In this document: positions 1 to 9,531 of the stretch, piece by piece
Layout of the letters: every line of letters starts with the position of its first letter
Numbering within the stretch: the stretch's first letter is position 1
DNA from: Kingdonia uniflora
Taxonomy: Eukaryota; Streptophyta; Magnoliopsida; Ranunculales; Circaeasteraceae
Direction: 5' to 3'
NCBI GenBank assembly: GCA_014058105.1
Contig: JACGCM010002784.1
Span: 4,092,001-4,156,000 of the forward strand
Length of the DNA: 64,000 nt
Position numbers and translations under genes: made by a program
The notes under the pieces: model-generated
What the model saw: only the letters and a program-made list of their open reading frames with translations
Told to the model about the DNA's origin: nothing
The model's database searches: none

Positions 1-621
1 CTATCATGCGTGCCAAGAAAGTTGAGGCTAGAGAACGCTCAAGGGGAAGTAGAAATGAGGTTAAGGCTCCTCCAGTCCAAGGAGATGTAGTTAGTCTCTC
101 AGGTTGAATTAGAGAGCTGGAGAGTAATGTATCTCGCATTCAGGGGCATATTTAGAAAAGAAATGCAAACTTGAGGGAATGTCAGCAGAAGTTGGATGCT
201 GCTCTTATCAAGGAGATGCTCCTGGAAGGGGAAATTGGAGTAAAGGAAATGTTGATAAAGAGGAAAGAAGAATTTTTAAAGGATATTCCGGCTAGGGAAG
301 AGGTGAACGCAAAAATCAAGAGACTTCGTGCCCAGGTAGTGGACCTAGAGGCCATGAACCTGGCTGAATCAGCTAAATATATAAAAAAAATTGGAAGAGA
401 ATGTAGCTCAAGATGCTCGGATTGATATGGAAATGACTCATCAGAAGAATTTGTATGTTAGATTGGAGTCACGCCTCAAAAAGGTGAGAGCAAAATTTGT
501 AATGATGGTCGTACCCGATGCATCTCGCTCAGACCTGCTAAAGTTGATTGTTGCATATTTTATAGAGGATGTAAAAAGACAAGTTATAATGGGATACCTT
601 GATCAAAAATCTGTCGGATAA
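1..621 (+). pseudogene. C-terminal coiled-coil tail of a gypsy-type transposon ORF
   Basis: Heptad-like, charge-rich translation runs through this stretch in plus frames broken by stops (one near 105) and a frame change near 391-425; it ends at a stop at 619-621. The last ~50 residues (KFVMMVVPD...SDLLKLIVAYFIEDVKR) resemble the last ~60 residues of the minus-strand ORF ending at 9532 (KFVLPDK...LSFFLSEFKRLE). I infer both are the tail of the same retrotransposon ORF, a plant family often annotated as putative gypsy-type transposon (Transposase_28) with a long coiled coil. The fragment is open at the window edge, so its N-terminal part is not seen. Its function in the element is unknown, probably structural or gag-like. 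It lies on the strand opposite to the neighbouring gag-pol relic, so it belongs to a separate insertion or an inverted copy. Confidence 0.5.
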
Positions 622-829
622 GGGATACATTTGCAGAGTTAACATAGATCGAGGGAACTGTATGGCCTCCATGGAAACCAATTTAAGCCCTCGACCTGCT
701 GACCTAATAAAGAGGAGAAGAGTTGTTGTAATCCGTGAACTGAATGTTTAACCTCTTATTGTAGGGGGAAGCACGACTGACATCCCATCAGCATAAAAGA
801 ATTCCTTGTAATGTGAATTTGACCTGATT

Positions 830-1860
830 AAAAAATAGTATCTGTCGCAGATATATTGAAATAGATGAAAGCTAGTATGACATTTTCCATATCTTGTGTC
901 TGGTGGGGTCTTTAATATAAAACAAGTTTTTATATTTGTTTCAATCGTAGAAATGGATTGAGTTAAGCCAAGTTGAATCTTGATTGAACTATAGAAATGT
1001 TATAAAGATATTGAAAGAGATAAAGGCTAGACCTTTGCCTTATCTAATGCCTGATAGAATCGTTGATATGAGATAAGTTTCTACAGTAGCTGTAGTCTCC
1101 AAGATTTAGTAGAGTCAGCCGAACCAAGTGTTATCCTTAATTTAGCCGGTATAAATGACCCAAACAAGTGGAAGTAGATGAAGGCTAGTATTATCTTTGC
1201 CGTATCTGATGTTTGGTAGAGTCTTTGATATGAAACAGGTTTCTACACTTGCTACAATCACAGAGATTTAGTAGAGTCAGCCGAACCAAGTGTTATCCTT
1301 GATCTAGCCTGTATAAATGACCCAAACAAGTTGAAGTAGATGAAGGCTAGTATTATCTTTGCCCTATTTGATGTTCGGTAGAGACTTTGATATGAAACAA
1401 GTTTTTACACTTGCTATAATCACAGAGATTTAGTAGAGTCAATTAAACCAAGTGTTATCCTTGATCTAGCCGGTATAAATGACCCAAACAAGTTGAAGTA
1501 GATGAAGGCTAGTATTATCTTTGCCCTATCTAAGGTTTGGTAGAGTCTTTGATATGAAATAAGTTTCTGCACTTGCTGCAATCGCAAAAATTTAGTAGAG
1601 TTAGCCAAACCAAGTGTTATCCTTGATCAAGCCGGTATAAATGACCCAAAAAAGTTGAAGTAGACAAAGGCTAGTATTATCTTTTCCCTATCAGATGTTT
1701 GGCAGAGTCTTTGATATGAAATAAGTTTTTATACTTGCTACAATCGCAGAGATTTAGTAGAGTCAGCCAAACCAAGTGTTATCCTTGATCTAACTGGAGT
1801 AAGATTGATTGAAAGCTAGTATTATCTATGTTTTAATCTATAGAATGTGGTTGAATCTAT
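830..1860. repeat. Tandem array, exact 162-bp period
   Basis: The anchor gatttagtagagt (with small changes) recurs at 1103, 1265, 1427, 1589 and 1751, a spacing of exactly 162 bp each time. Each unit also holds ccaagtgttatccttga, ggtataaatgacccaa, gaaggctagtattatcttt and gagtctttgatatgaaa. More diverged units extend left to about 830 and a partial one right to about 1860. The array starts ~140 bp beyond the 3' end of the gypsy pol on the minus strand. Tat-lineage plant retrotransposons are known to carry tandem repeats in the region 3' of pol, so this is probably the 3' untranslated part of that element. No long ORF runs through the array. Confidence 0.85.
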
Positions 1861-2001
1861 GTAAGTAGAGAGATACTGCGAAAAACTTGGAAGTTTCATT
1901 GATAAGTTCACAATTTACATTGGATGGAGATGAAAATCTCACTTTTGGAATTGAAAAATAAAATAACAAAAACGAGGAAAGAAAATGGAGTAGTAAGGCG
2001 C

Positions 2002-3169
2002 TTAACGATAGTACCGTTTCAGTCGCCTAGCGTTCCAAAGATTTGAAATGGGGATTCCCTCTTCTGTCATGAGATAATATGATCTTAGGCCTGAGAAACC
2101 TGTGATAATGAATGGACCTTCCCAATTCTTGGCTAATATTCCACCGTGAGGCTCTTTGCGATGTTGAGGAATTTTTCTAAGGACGAGATCTTTGATTTGA
2201 AAGGAACGGCTTCTGACTCGGTTGCTGTACGATCTGGCAAGCATATGATGATATCATCCTAGGTTAGCGATGGCGCGTTTCCTGGTTTCATCTATCATGT
2301 TGAGGTTGCAAGCCAACTCAAACTCATTTTCCTCGTCAGTTAGCTCGTGGTCATGAACTGGATGATGATATTCAGAAGAAATGATGACCTCAATGCCAAA
2401 AGCAAGGAGGAATGAGGTATACCTAGTTAATTGTCGGGGAGTGGTACAATATACGCCCATAGGACATGAAGAAGCTCGCGAACTCAATTCCCTTGTTTTT
2501 GTGAGTGAAGCCATATTTTGAGTCCATCCACGATGGTTTTGTTTGCGATTTTGACTTAGCCATTTCTTTGTGGATAGTAAAGATTGGATGGTGAGTGGAT
2601 GGTATTATGGTGGTTTAAAAAGGATATGACTTTCTCTCCCACAAATTGGGGTCGTCATCGTTACGAATTAGGTAAGGGTACCCAAACAGAGTGATCATGT
2701 GGTTCCAGATAAAAGAGATAACCACTTCTTCTTTTGATCGACATAGTAAAACTACTTCTACCCATTTTGCAAAATAATTGGTAGCTATGAGTAGATAACG
2801 GCGGTAACCTGTAGAGTTAGGGAATTCGCCGACGAGATCTAGTGCCCATCTTTTGAATGGCCAGAAAACCTTGCTTGAATGGAGTTCGAGCGCAGTGACG
2901 CGTATCATATGTCCTTGTCTTTGGCAAGTATCGCAACTGCGGGAGTACTCCTCTGCTTACTTGTACATGCCAGGCCAAAAAACTCTTTGAGTAATAGCTC
3001 TGTTTTCTAATGATAGACTTGCGGTATGGGAACCACAAGTTCCTTCATGTAATTCGCAGAGTAGTTCATCTGCTTTTGATTTGGAGAGGCACTTGAGGTA
3101 AGGCCCTGTGACGGAAAGGCGGTATAGCATACCATTTTGATTAGTATAGCACTTCGAGTTGTTGATCAA
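2002..3169 (-). pseudogene. Ty3/gypsy (Tat-like) integrase, decayed
   Basis: Integrase would insert the retrotransposon cDNA into host DNA. In minus-strand order: an N-terminal zinc-binding part (3169-2950; LYRLSVTGPYLKCL, ELHEGTCGSH, FWPGMYK); the catalytic core (2908-2540; WPFKRWALDLVGEF, then IRNDDD where gypsy elements have the second Asp); and the C-terminal part (2514-2002; GVYCTTPRQLTRYTSFLLAFGIE, then SFQIKDLVLRKI and NLWNARRLKRYY, the usual end). It is broken over at least three frames. Near 2555-2570 the family block NGQxExANKTI reads NG-stop-VK-IANKTI, so Gln is a stop and the catalytic Glu is Lys. A second Cys of the zinc finger lies in a stop-bearing stretch near 2950. Clearly inactive. 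Confidence 0.85.
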
Positions 3170-3399
3170 CTGTCGGTGCTTATTTCGATCTGCTGGGAGT
3201 GGTCCGTTGCAATTATTGTCAACACCGAGGTAGGCTAAAAAAGGCTTTCGCTAATCGTCGTCTCCCCCTTTATCGCCCCCAGTGTTAATCGTGCATACAG
3301 AAATGCGATCAATGCTGGGGGTTGAAATGATTTCGATCTGGAGATATCGAGCTTCTATACCCAAGACCCCGGTTAGATATGCTAAGGAATCGGCGTATC

Positions 3400-3755
3400 T
3401 GTTTTCACCTCAAGGAAGATAATCGAGAGTTTCTTTTGCAAACTTGCTCATCCTATCTACAATGAGGGTTGTGTAATCGATCATCTTCCCATTCTTCTTG
3501 TATTGTACTGAGTAGTAGTGGACGATAAGCAGTGAATCTGTGTAAACTGAGAGTTCGGGGACATCGAGCTCAAAAGCGAGGTCGAGTCCATGAATAAGAG
3601 ATTCATACTCGGTGACATTATTTGAAGTCTCAAAATCTAAGCGGATTGATTTCTCAATTTTGTCATTGGAAGGGGAAATCAAAACGATCCCGATTCCTTA
3701 CCCTGCGGGTCCTGCTGATCCATCTGCGAGAAGTCTACACCCTAATGTAGTGATC
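3400..3755 (-). pseudogene. Ty3/gypsy RNase H domain
   Basis: The minus strand encodes a typical plant gypsy (Tat-type) RNase H that would degrade the RNA template during reverse transcription. The first catalytic Asp lies in LLADGSAGPAG (~3722), the Glu in NVTEYESLIHGLDLAFEL, and the next Asp in SVYTDSLLIV. One stop interrupts the domain between PAG and GIGIV (~3697), just before a readable segment of 90 residues. All three metal-binding acids visible here are kept although the protein as a whole is dead. It follows directly on the truncated reverse transcriptase with most of the RT missing between them. Confidence 0.8.
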
Positions 3756-3769
3756 CAATAATACGGAAG

Positions 3770-3915
3770 CTATAACATGAATAAAGGGAAGCTATCCATT
3801 GGAGGATCAAATAAATACTGGGAATAAAGGGAAAAGGGAAGCTATCCATTGGACTGATGTAGAATCGAGGATCTAATAAATACTGGGAAAAGGGAAGCTA
3901 TCCATTGGAGTATGT
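3770..3915. repeat. Short tandem duplication at the RT deletion junction
   Basis: The block gggaagctatccattgga occurs three times (near 3788, 3838 and 3891) with intervening copies of gatctaataaatactggga. It stands exactly where the reverse transcriptase core should be: the RT N-terminus stops at its DFTDLNK-xxPMDSFP segment, and the repeated block is a re-copied piece of that PMDSFP coding sequence. This looks like a deletion of the RT core accompanied by local tandem duplication. Confidence 0.7.
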
Positions 3916-4240
3916 TTATTCAGATCTGTGAAATCTACATAAACTCAAACTTTTCTATTCTTCTTTGGGAAAGCGACAATGTTGGATATCTAGTCTGGAT
4001 ACTTGGCTTCTCGAATGAATCTCACTTTGATCAATTTCTTGATCTCAGTGTTACTTTCATCACAAAGATGAGGTGAAAGTCATCGCCATTTTTGTTTGAC
4101 CGCTGCAGCATTGATATTGATGGCCAACTTGTGACAGGCCATGGCTGGATAGACTCAAGGCATTTCTTTGAAAGACCATGCAAGAACATCTCGATTGAGT
4201 AGCAGGAACTGAATGAGAGTATCTTTTTGGTGCTGAACCA
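3905..4240 (-). pseudogene. Ty3/gypsy reverse transcriptase, N-terminal part only
   Basis: In one minus frame with several stops I read FAWSF-type, then ACHKLAININAAAVKQK, DESNTEIKKLIKVRFIREAKYPD, SNIVAFPKKN and DFTDLNK, which is the standard start of a plant Tat-type RT. The YVDD-bearing palm and thumb that should follow are absent: the next domain, RNase H, begins within ~160 bp. The element could not have copied itself in this form. Stops occur inside otherwise well-matched blocks, for example after KYPD, so decay by substitution followed or preceded the deletion. Confidence 0.75.
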
Positions 4241-4389
4241 TCTTAGTACCAATGAAAGTACCTCTGCTAGGTCCATCAATTTTAATATATTATGTGGGCT
4301 CCTCTGTGGATGGTTGATCGTTGAGGTGATCGGCTTCTTGCAATTGCTATACAGCATATCTGTCTGAAGTATCTAAAATAGCAGAGACC

Positions 4390-4850
4390 ATATTTTCACA
4401 AGCTCGAGAGAGTTTCTGACTACCTCTTATCTCATAAATACCATTGACATGTTTAAATCGGAGTGCTTGATGATAGGTGGAAGTGATTGTCTCCATGTTG
4501 TATATCCAACAGAGGCTCATAATACTTAGATAACGAGATTTGGCATTAATGACTTAGAAAATGACGTCGACAGTGGCTGGTCCAATGGTAATAGGTAAGA
4601 TGATCTTGCCTGCTCGTTCTTCCCAGGAACCGTTGAACCCACTGATATCAGCGTCACTCTGAATAACTTGGTCAGCCAAACCCATCTGGTCGATCGTACT
4701 CTGAAAAAGAATCTCATTACCGCTTTACGTATCGATAATCATTGTATGCATGACAAACTTTTTCATCTTGAGCATTATGACTAATGCATCATGATGTGGA
4801 AATTGGGCATGGCTAGTGTCGCAATCGTCGAAGGAGATCCTGAGTCGGCG
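4390..4850 (-). pseudogene. Ty3/gypsy aspartic protease with a stop in the active site
   Basis: The protease would cleave the gag-pol polyprotein. The minus strand reads ISFDDCDTSHAQFPHHDALV, MIIDT, then a stop at 4727-4725 where the Gly of the active-site D-T/N-G-S should be, then SGNEILFQSTIDQMGL in the same frame. Further on AGKIILPITIGPATVDVIF fits the usual G-x-I-x-LP-hydrophobic protease segment. The stop is therefore at the catalytic triplet itself. Neighbours are the gag zinc-knuckle-like segment upstream and the RT remnant downstream, the normal gypsy order. Confidence 0.8.
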
Positions 4851-6633
4851 ATTGCTCGACTCGGGAAGAAGCTTTGCTTCTTTGTCTTGAGGTGTGAGAT
4901 CGCAGCATTCCGATAGTCTCCTGCGGTTTGATCTATTAGATTTGGTGATCTGATTGATTTTGATCATGTTATAGTAGTGCATATAGTAGAGATGCTTCTC
5001 CTCAACTTGATCATTGACCTGAATAACTTCGAGCTGCTTCTTATAGCTGCCATCTTTGTACGACATCAAATCGACAATGTATTCGAGCATTCGTCCCTCT
5101 TTAAAAATGTACTCGAGCAACCGCTGTAGAGCATAGCAATTATCAGTAGTATGATCATTTACCTTATGATGCAGGCAATATGGTCGACTATCGATTGGTT
5201 CCAGTGGTTGAGAGACGCGGTAGAATGGATCCTTTAATAGCATTGGAAAAATTGTGGAGACTCAGACGTTCAGCTTTGGGAGGATGTATTTGTTTTGTGG
5301 ACCGCCTTTCTGAGGGTAACCAGCATTTCCTTTGGTGCGCTTCTGATCTCCCTGTTCCTCCTTGGGTTCACTGGCTCAATCTGTAGATGGGCCTTTGGTG
5401 GAGAAGATGGATCTAGTAGATTTTTGTCGCTCAGACATCATCTTCTCTAGGTCGATGTAACTGTTGACTTTGGTGATCATCTCCTCCAAGGTCATAGGTT
5501 TGTTAAGGAAGAGGTATTCTTTGGCCTTGCAGTCGAGCCAGAGAGCATTGGTGAAACCAGTAACAGCCATTTTCTGATCGAGGCTTTCCACTTTTCGCGC
5601 GAGCTCTAAGATTTTTTTTTAGTTATCTTCGAGTTTCTCTCCATGCGACTATTTTAGACCGATAAGAGAATATAAATTCTCCTCTTTGTCACTGTTATGA
5701 GCATACGACTTGATGAACTACTTCTGCAACTGATCGAATATGTAGATGGAGTCCTCAGGGAGAGAATGGAACCATCGGAGTGGTTCCTCCTATAGAATTG
5801 TGGCGAACAGACAGCAGAGGATGTGGTTGAGATTGGAGTGCAACCCCATTGAATCACGGACTTGTTGAATGTACTTCTTTGGGTCAGTACCTTTGAATTT
5901 ATAAATTTTGGAAGTATGAAATCCTTTTGGTATCACCATATCGAATAGTTCCTTGGCAATAAGACTTCCTTGTAACTTTGTGGTATCGCCAGTAGTACCC
6001 AGAACCTGTGCTTTAATCTGCTCCTTAATCTGTTGGTCCATATGCTCTTTTATGGCGTAATAACGTGTTGGCTGAATTGCTAGACGAGCTGGTTGTGGAT
6101 GATGAGTGCCCGTACCTTCACTCAGGCGATCTCGTGCTAGGACTTGATGTTGAGGTCGCTGCTCTTCCTTCTGGCAGATAGATATTCGGTGACCTCGACT
6201 GACGTCGGACTGAACTCCCCCCCCCCTTAAATATATGAAGGGATGTGGTTTGCATTGTAGATTCCTGGAAATAACTTTACTGACGACTCCCCGAGGTCTT
6301 AATCTTTCCCTTGCTGAGACGCGGGAGGTCTCTGGAAGCTTATCGTGGCCGTGGCCCATGGCTAGAGAAGCCTGCTAAGTATTTTTGCAGAGCCTTTTGA
6401 GCAGTCTGCATTATTATTATTTGATCTTCATGCCGTTTGAGCGCTGTCAAACGACCTTGTCGTTCTGTATTGAGCTCTTTTTTTTTTAGCTCCCGATCCA
6501 TTGTTAACTAAAGTTCGAGTTCGTCACATTTCTCTGTCTCAGCATTGAAATTCAGCCATAACTCTGTGAGCTGCCCCATCTCCATGGAAACGTCGAGCTG
6601 AGTTTCTGCAGTCGGTCGTCTGGAAGTAACCAT
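4851..6633 (-). pseudogene. Ty3/gypsy (Tat-like) gag
   Basis: Gag would form the virus-like particle around the element's RNA. I start it at the ATG at 6633 (MVTSRRPTAETQ), followed by a charged helical stretch with a stop at an expected Gln (~6507). The conserved gag core is at ~6030-5790 (FDMVIPKGFHTSKIYKFKGT, QQVRDSMGLHSN) and continues near 5591-5376 after frame changes (AVTGFTNALWLDCKAKEY, MTLEEMITKVNSYIDLEKMM). A zinc-knuckle-like YCLHH(x)nHTTDNCYALQRLLEYI at ~5185-5100 is the standard Tat-type gag end. At least three frame changes and several stops. A run of eight or nine C near 6219 is a probable indel site. Confidence 0.8.
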
Positions 6634-6660
6634 GATTGAAAGTTGTATTGAAACACTGCC

Positions 6661-6933
6661 TTATGATATCGTAGAAAAGCATACCTTATAGAAATAATGA
6701 GCATACTCAAGTTCCCTACTCCTTACATCTAATCCCTCGAGGTGATACTCCCTCACTAGTAACTCAACATCATAGCAATGCATACCAAAAATCATCTCCC
6801 ACACTTCAGCAGCCTTTATAGCCAACTGTCCTTCCACGGCATGACGAATCCTCTGAGATCGAGTTTGTACTATCCTAATCTCTTCTCCATTTTCACAAAT
6901 CATCCTACCCTTATTTGTACGTTTTTCACACAC
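6661..6933 (-). pseudogene. Small unrecognised ORF upstream of gag
   Basis: A 90-residue open frame with coding-like composition, containing VQTRSQRIRHAVEG, AAEVWEMIFGMHC and REYHLEGLDVRSRELEYAHYF. I do not recognise a domain. It sits 28 bp upstream of the gag ATG on the same strand. The TRSQRIR start is loosely like the beginning of the small ORFs at 8053 and 16851 (MVxxR...RI), so it may be a diverged member of that group or the frame-shifted leader of gag. It could also be a chance ORF. Confidence 0.35.
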
Positions 6934-7772
6934 TTTTCCCTTAAAATGTGATTTTCACTTTATTATCATAACAAAAAACCCTAGAATCTTGAAATAGACT
7001 ATTTGAACTTATCCATTTACTCTAGTACCTACCTTATATTATTTATCCTAGTCAAGCTTATTCTTCCAAGAGTTACATTTTTATTGACCTATAGTAGCTC
7101 GAATTTCCGCGTTACATATTTCATACAATTTATCTCCTCCCAGATGCTTAAACACACAACAAAATCATACTTACATCACAACGTCAATGTCAGCATGTAT
7201 TTATCTCAGTTCGAACATCACAACAGCAGTGTTTTCAATACTTACAAACTCTTATGCATTTCGAACATCCTATATAATTCAGTTCAATTCTAAGATACAT
7301 TTTCTATCTATATGACACAAATAATTCAATGACAAATTTTTATTCATACCGAAAACATTACATACGATTTTACAGATAACAAGTTTTTCAGTACATCAAT
7401 CTTAGGTATGCAATAGGAACATTATTCGTCCAGCACTGAACTCTAGTTCTCCATGCTTCAGTAATCATTCACCCTGATACAAAGTAGAAATTGGAACCAG
7501 CAAAGAGCTTTACTCGCATAAGTTTGGTTGAAGTCTAATCAAACTTTAAATGGAAACTATGCAAGCAGTAGACTTAGTGTTAGAACCAAATTCTCGAACT
7601 AAAGGTCTTCTGAGTGCTAAAACGTGATAGAAATGCCAAAGCAGACTCCTACTGGTTGTCTCCCTCCTCCACTACCATCACCCCCTCCTCTGAAACCGCC
7701 ACCACCGAAGAGTTGGTAGAGATGAAGAGGGCCAGACCTTATAATCCATGATGATATAAGAAATCAACATAA
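6934..7772. other. No gene recognised; untranslated part of the gypsy relic
   Basis: AT-rich sequence between two minus-strand ORFs of the retrotransposon relics. Open frames here are short and of non-coding composition. No LTR ends, primer-binding site or tandem repeat stands out. Confidence 0.4.
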
Positions 7773-8053
7773 CTACCCCGTAGTTATGCCTATCCTTGCA
7801 TATGAAGCCTTAACCCTGTCTTCTGCAAGAGCACGGAGATAGGCCCACCAGTCCTCGCCTGTCAAGACAATGACATAAAACCTACATTTGCAGTTGAACT
7901 CTTCCTCAGCTTCAATCGTTTCATCTTCTGGCATCCATTGATACGTCAGAGGAACAGGAGCGGGTATCGACATCTCCAAGGATTGATCACCAAAGTATTT
8001 CAACTTCAACATGCAATCCTCTCTTCAAGGACCATACTGCGATTCTTCACCAT
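7773..8053 (-). pseudogene. Small YFGxQSL ORF (copy 1)
   Basis: Minus-strand reading from ATG 8053 gives MVKNRSMVLEERIAC, then a frame change, then LKLKYFGDQSLEMSIPAPVPL, an acidic segment (EDETIEAEEEFN) and WWAYLRALAEDRVKASYARIG. The block YFGxQSLxxPAP and the downstream LRxLAED match the ORF starting at 16851 (RYFGNQSLSLPAPI, LRLLAEE). It is therefore a repeated small protein of this retrotransposon group, placed upstream of gag in each case seen. I know no function for it. Length about 95 residues; inactivated by one frameshift. Confidence 0.5.
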
Positions 8054-8384
8054 TGTTAAAAATTTTCAGGGAATTTCATAAAGGACAAGTGTACTCTACT
8101 TTTAAAATCTGAAGCAGGTATCATTTATATAACCCTACATTTAATGTACAGGTACATTTTACCAAGCGTCATCATTCATTACAGACACAACTTTTTGCAT
8201 CATAACCGTCACATACATCAGTATCAACATCCTCATTAAATATACGTCATTTCCCATATCACGCGTAAGTTCTACACAGTCAATACCATCATTATTCAAT
8301 TTCAATTATTAAGAATTTTAACCGAGATTACAAGTTGATCATTTCTCAACCCAAGCCACTAGTGACTTTGGTTGCGAGGGGGCG

Positions 8385-9531
8385 ATTGTAGGGACCTATC
8401 TCTCGATCTTACCCGAAGTTGAGCTCACCTAGTTTGAATTACCTCCATCTCATATTCATGCATTTTTAACACATTTCCATAGTCAACATTCCAACCTATC
8501 CCACGAACTGGTCAAGAACGTAGACCGAACTTAAACTGAAAAACCTGATCCTGTCAAAGACACCTATCTTCCATGAACTCGTCAGTTACTCAGTTAATAG
8601 CCACTAACCACATTGTTCGGAAAATATGCTCCAGTACAATAATGAGCTGCGAAAAAGGCCTATATAATGAAAAAGTTCCAAAAGAGACAGGGACCAAAAA
8701 AATTACACAAGGGATCACCTAGAAACTACTTATTCTAGATTCTCGATAATCATCAAAACATCTTAGTCACATGATTCAAGCAGTTCTTATTTTAGAGATC
8801 ACTTGTAATAAGGTATCCACCTTAAGCAATAAAGATACTTTCACAAAAATCTTCTACACGAGATCATGGTTTTTTATCCATTCAGAGTTTTTCCACGCTA
8901 AAATCACATGTTTCATTTCTTACTTTCCATTAGAATATTATTACAGGTTCATTGGTATGATAGCAAATTCTAAGCCATTTCGAGCTTACGGAATTTGGCC
9001 ATTACATATTACATTACAGATCGTTTGTTCCTTCAGCCAAATAATTTTTCTATTACGTTACAGATCATTTTATGGCCTCATCCAATTTGATCTTCTATTA
9101 CACAACTGGTCGTTTGTTGCATCAGCCAAACCAACCCTATATTAGACGACATGACGACTAGTAGCTCTATAAAATGACTACTAGACTTTTGCCCCACAAT
9201 TGGTTCATCAAAAGGTCAGTACAAATATATACATATCACTAATGCTATTATCAATCCAATTTTACTATACTTTATCTACCATAATTTCATTGGTATTGTA
9301 CGTATAATTCTTCCTTACATTAATCACGCCTCATCAATCATTCGAGCTATCACTCGAGCTATCAGGCAACACATCGCCACGTGAACTTTCCCCATGAAGT
9401 CGCAGACACATCAACTCTAGCATCCTCCCCATAATAATTTATTTTCCTTCTTTAAACTTACTCTTCGTAAGAGCGCTAATTCTTAACATCATGTGATCTA
9501 GGTACTTAGATCGTACCAACCGTATATCACA
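8385..9531 (+). mobile_element. Candidate LTR-like segment, limits uncertain
   Basis: A purine tract (gcgagggggcga, 8385-8396) is followed at once by TGTAGGGACC at 8397, the arrangement of a polypurine tract and a 3' LTR on the plus strand. A TATA-like ctctataaaatg lies near 9158. Two near-repeats of cattacagatcg/ttacagatca (9013-9066) and of cgagctatcactcgagctatc (9343-9363) fall inside. I could not find the matching second LTR or a target duplication, and neighbouring ORFs run on the minus strand, so this may be an orphan LTR or a wrong reading. Confidence 0.3.

Noticed and set aside
830..1860. CRISPR-like or regulatory direct repeats
   Set aside because: Units are contiguous 162-bp copies without unique spacers; this is a simple tandem array in plant DNA.
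2002..6633. An endogenous pararetrovirus (caulimovirid)
   Set aside because: Gag, protease and the remaining RT and RNase H motifs with a gypsy integrase fit a Ty3/gypsy retrotransposon; no movement or coat protein signature was seen.
7003..7293. Plus-strand open frame of 96 codons
   Set aside because: Tyr/Ser/Leu-rich translation of AT-rich DNA without similarity to known domains or any neighbour.
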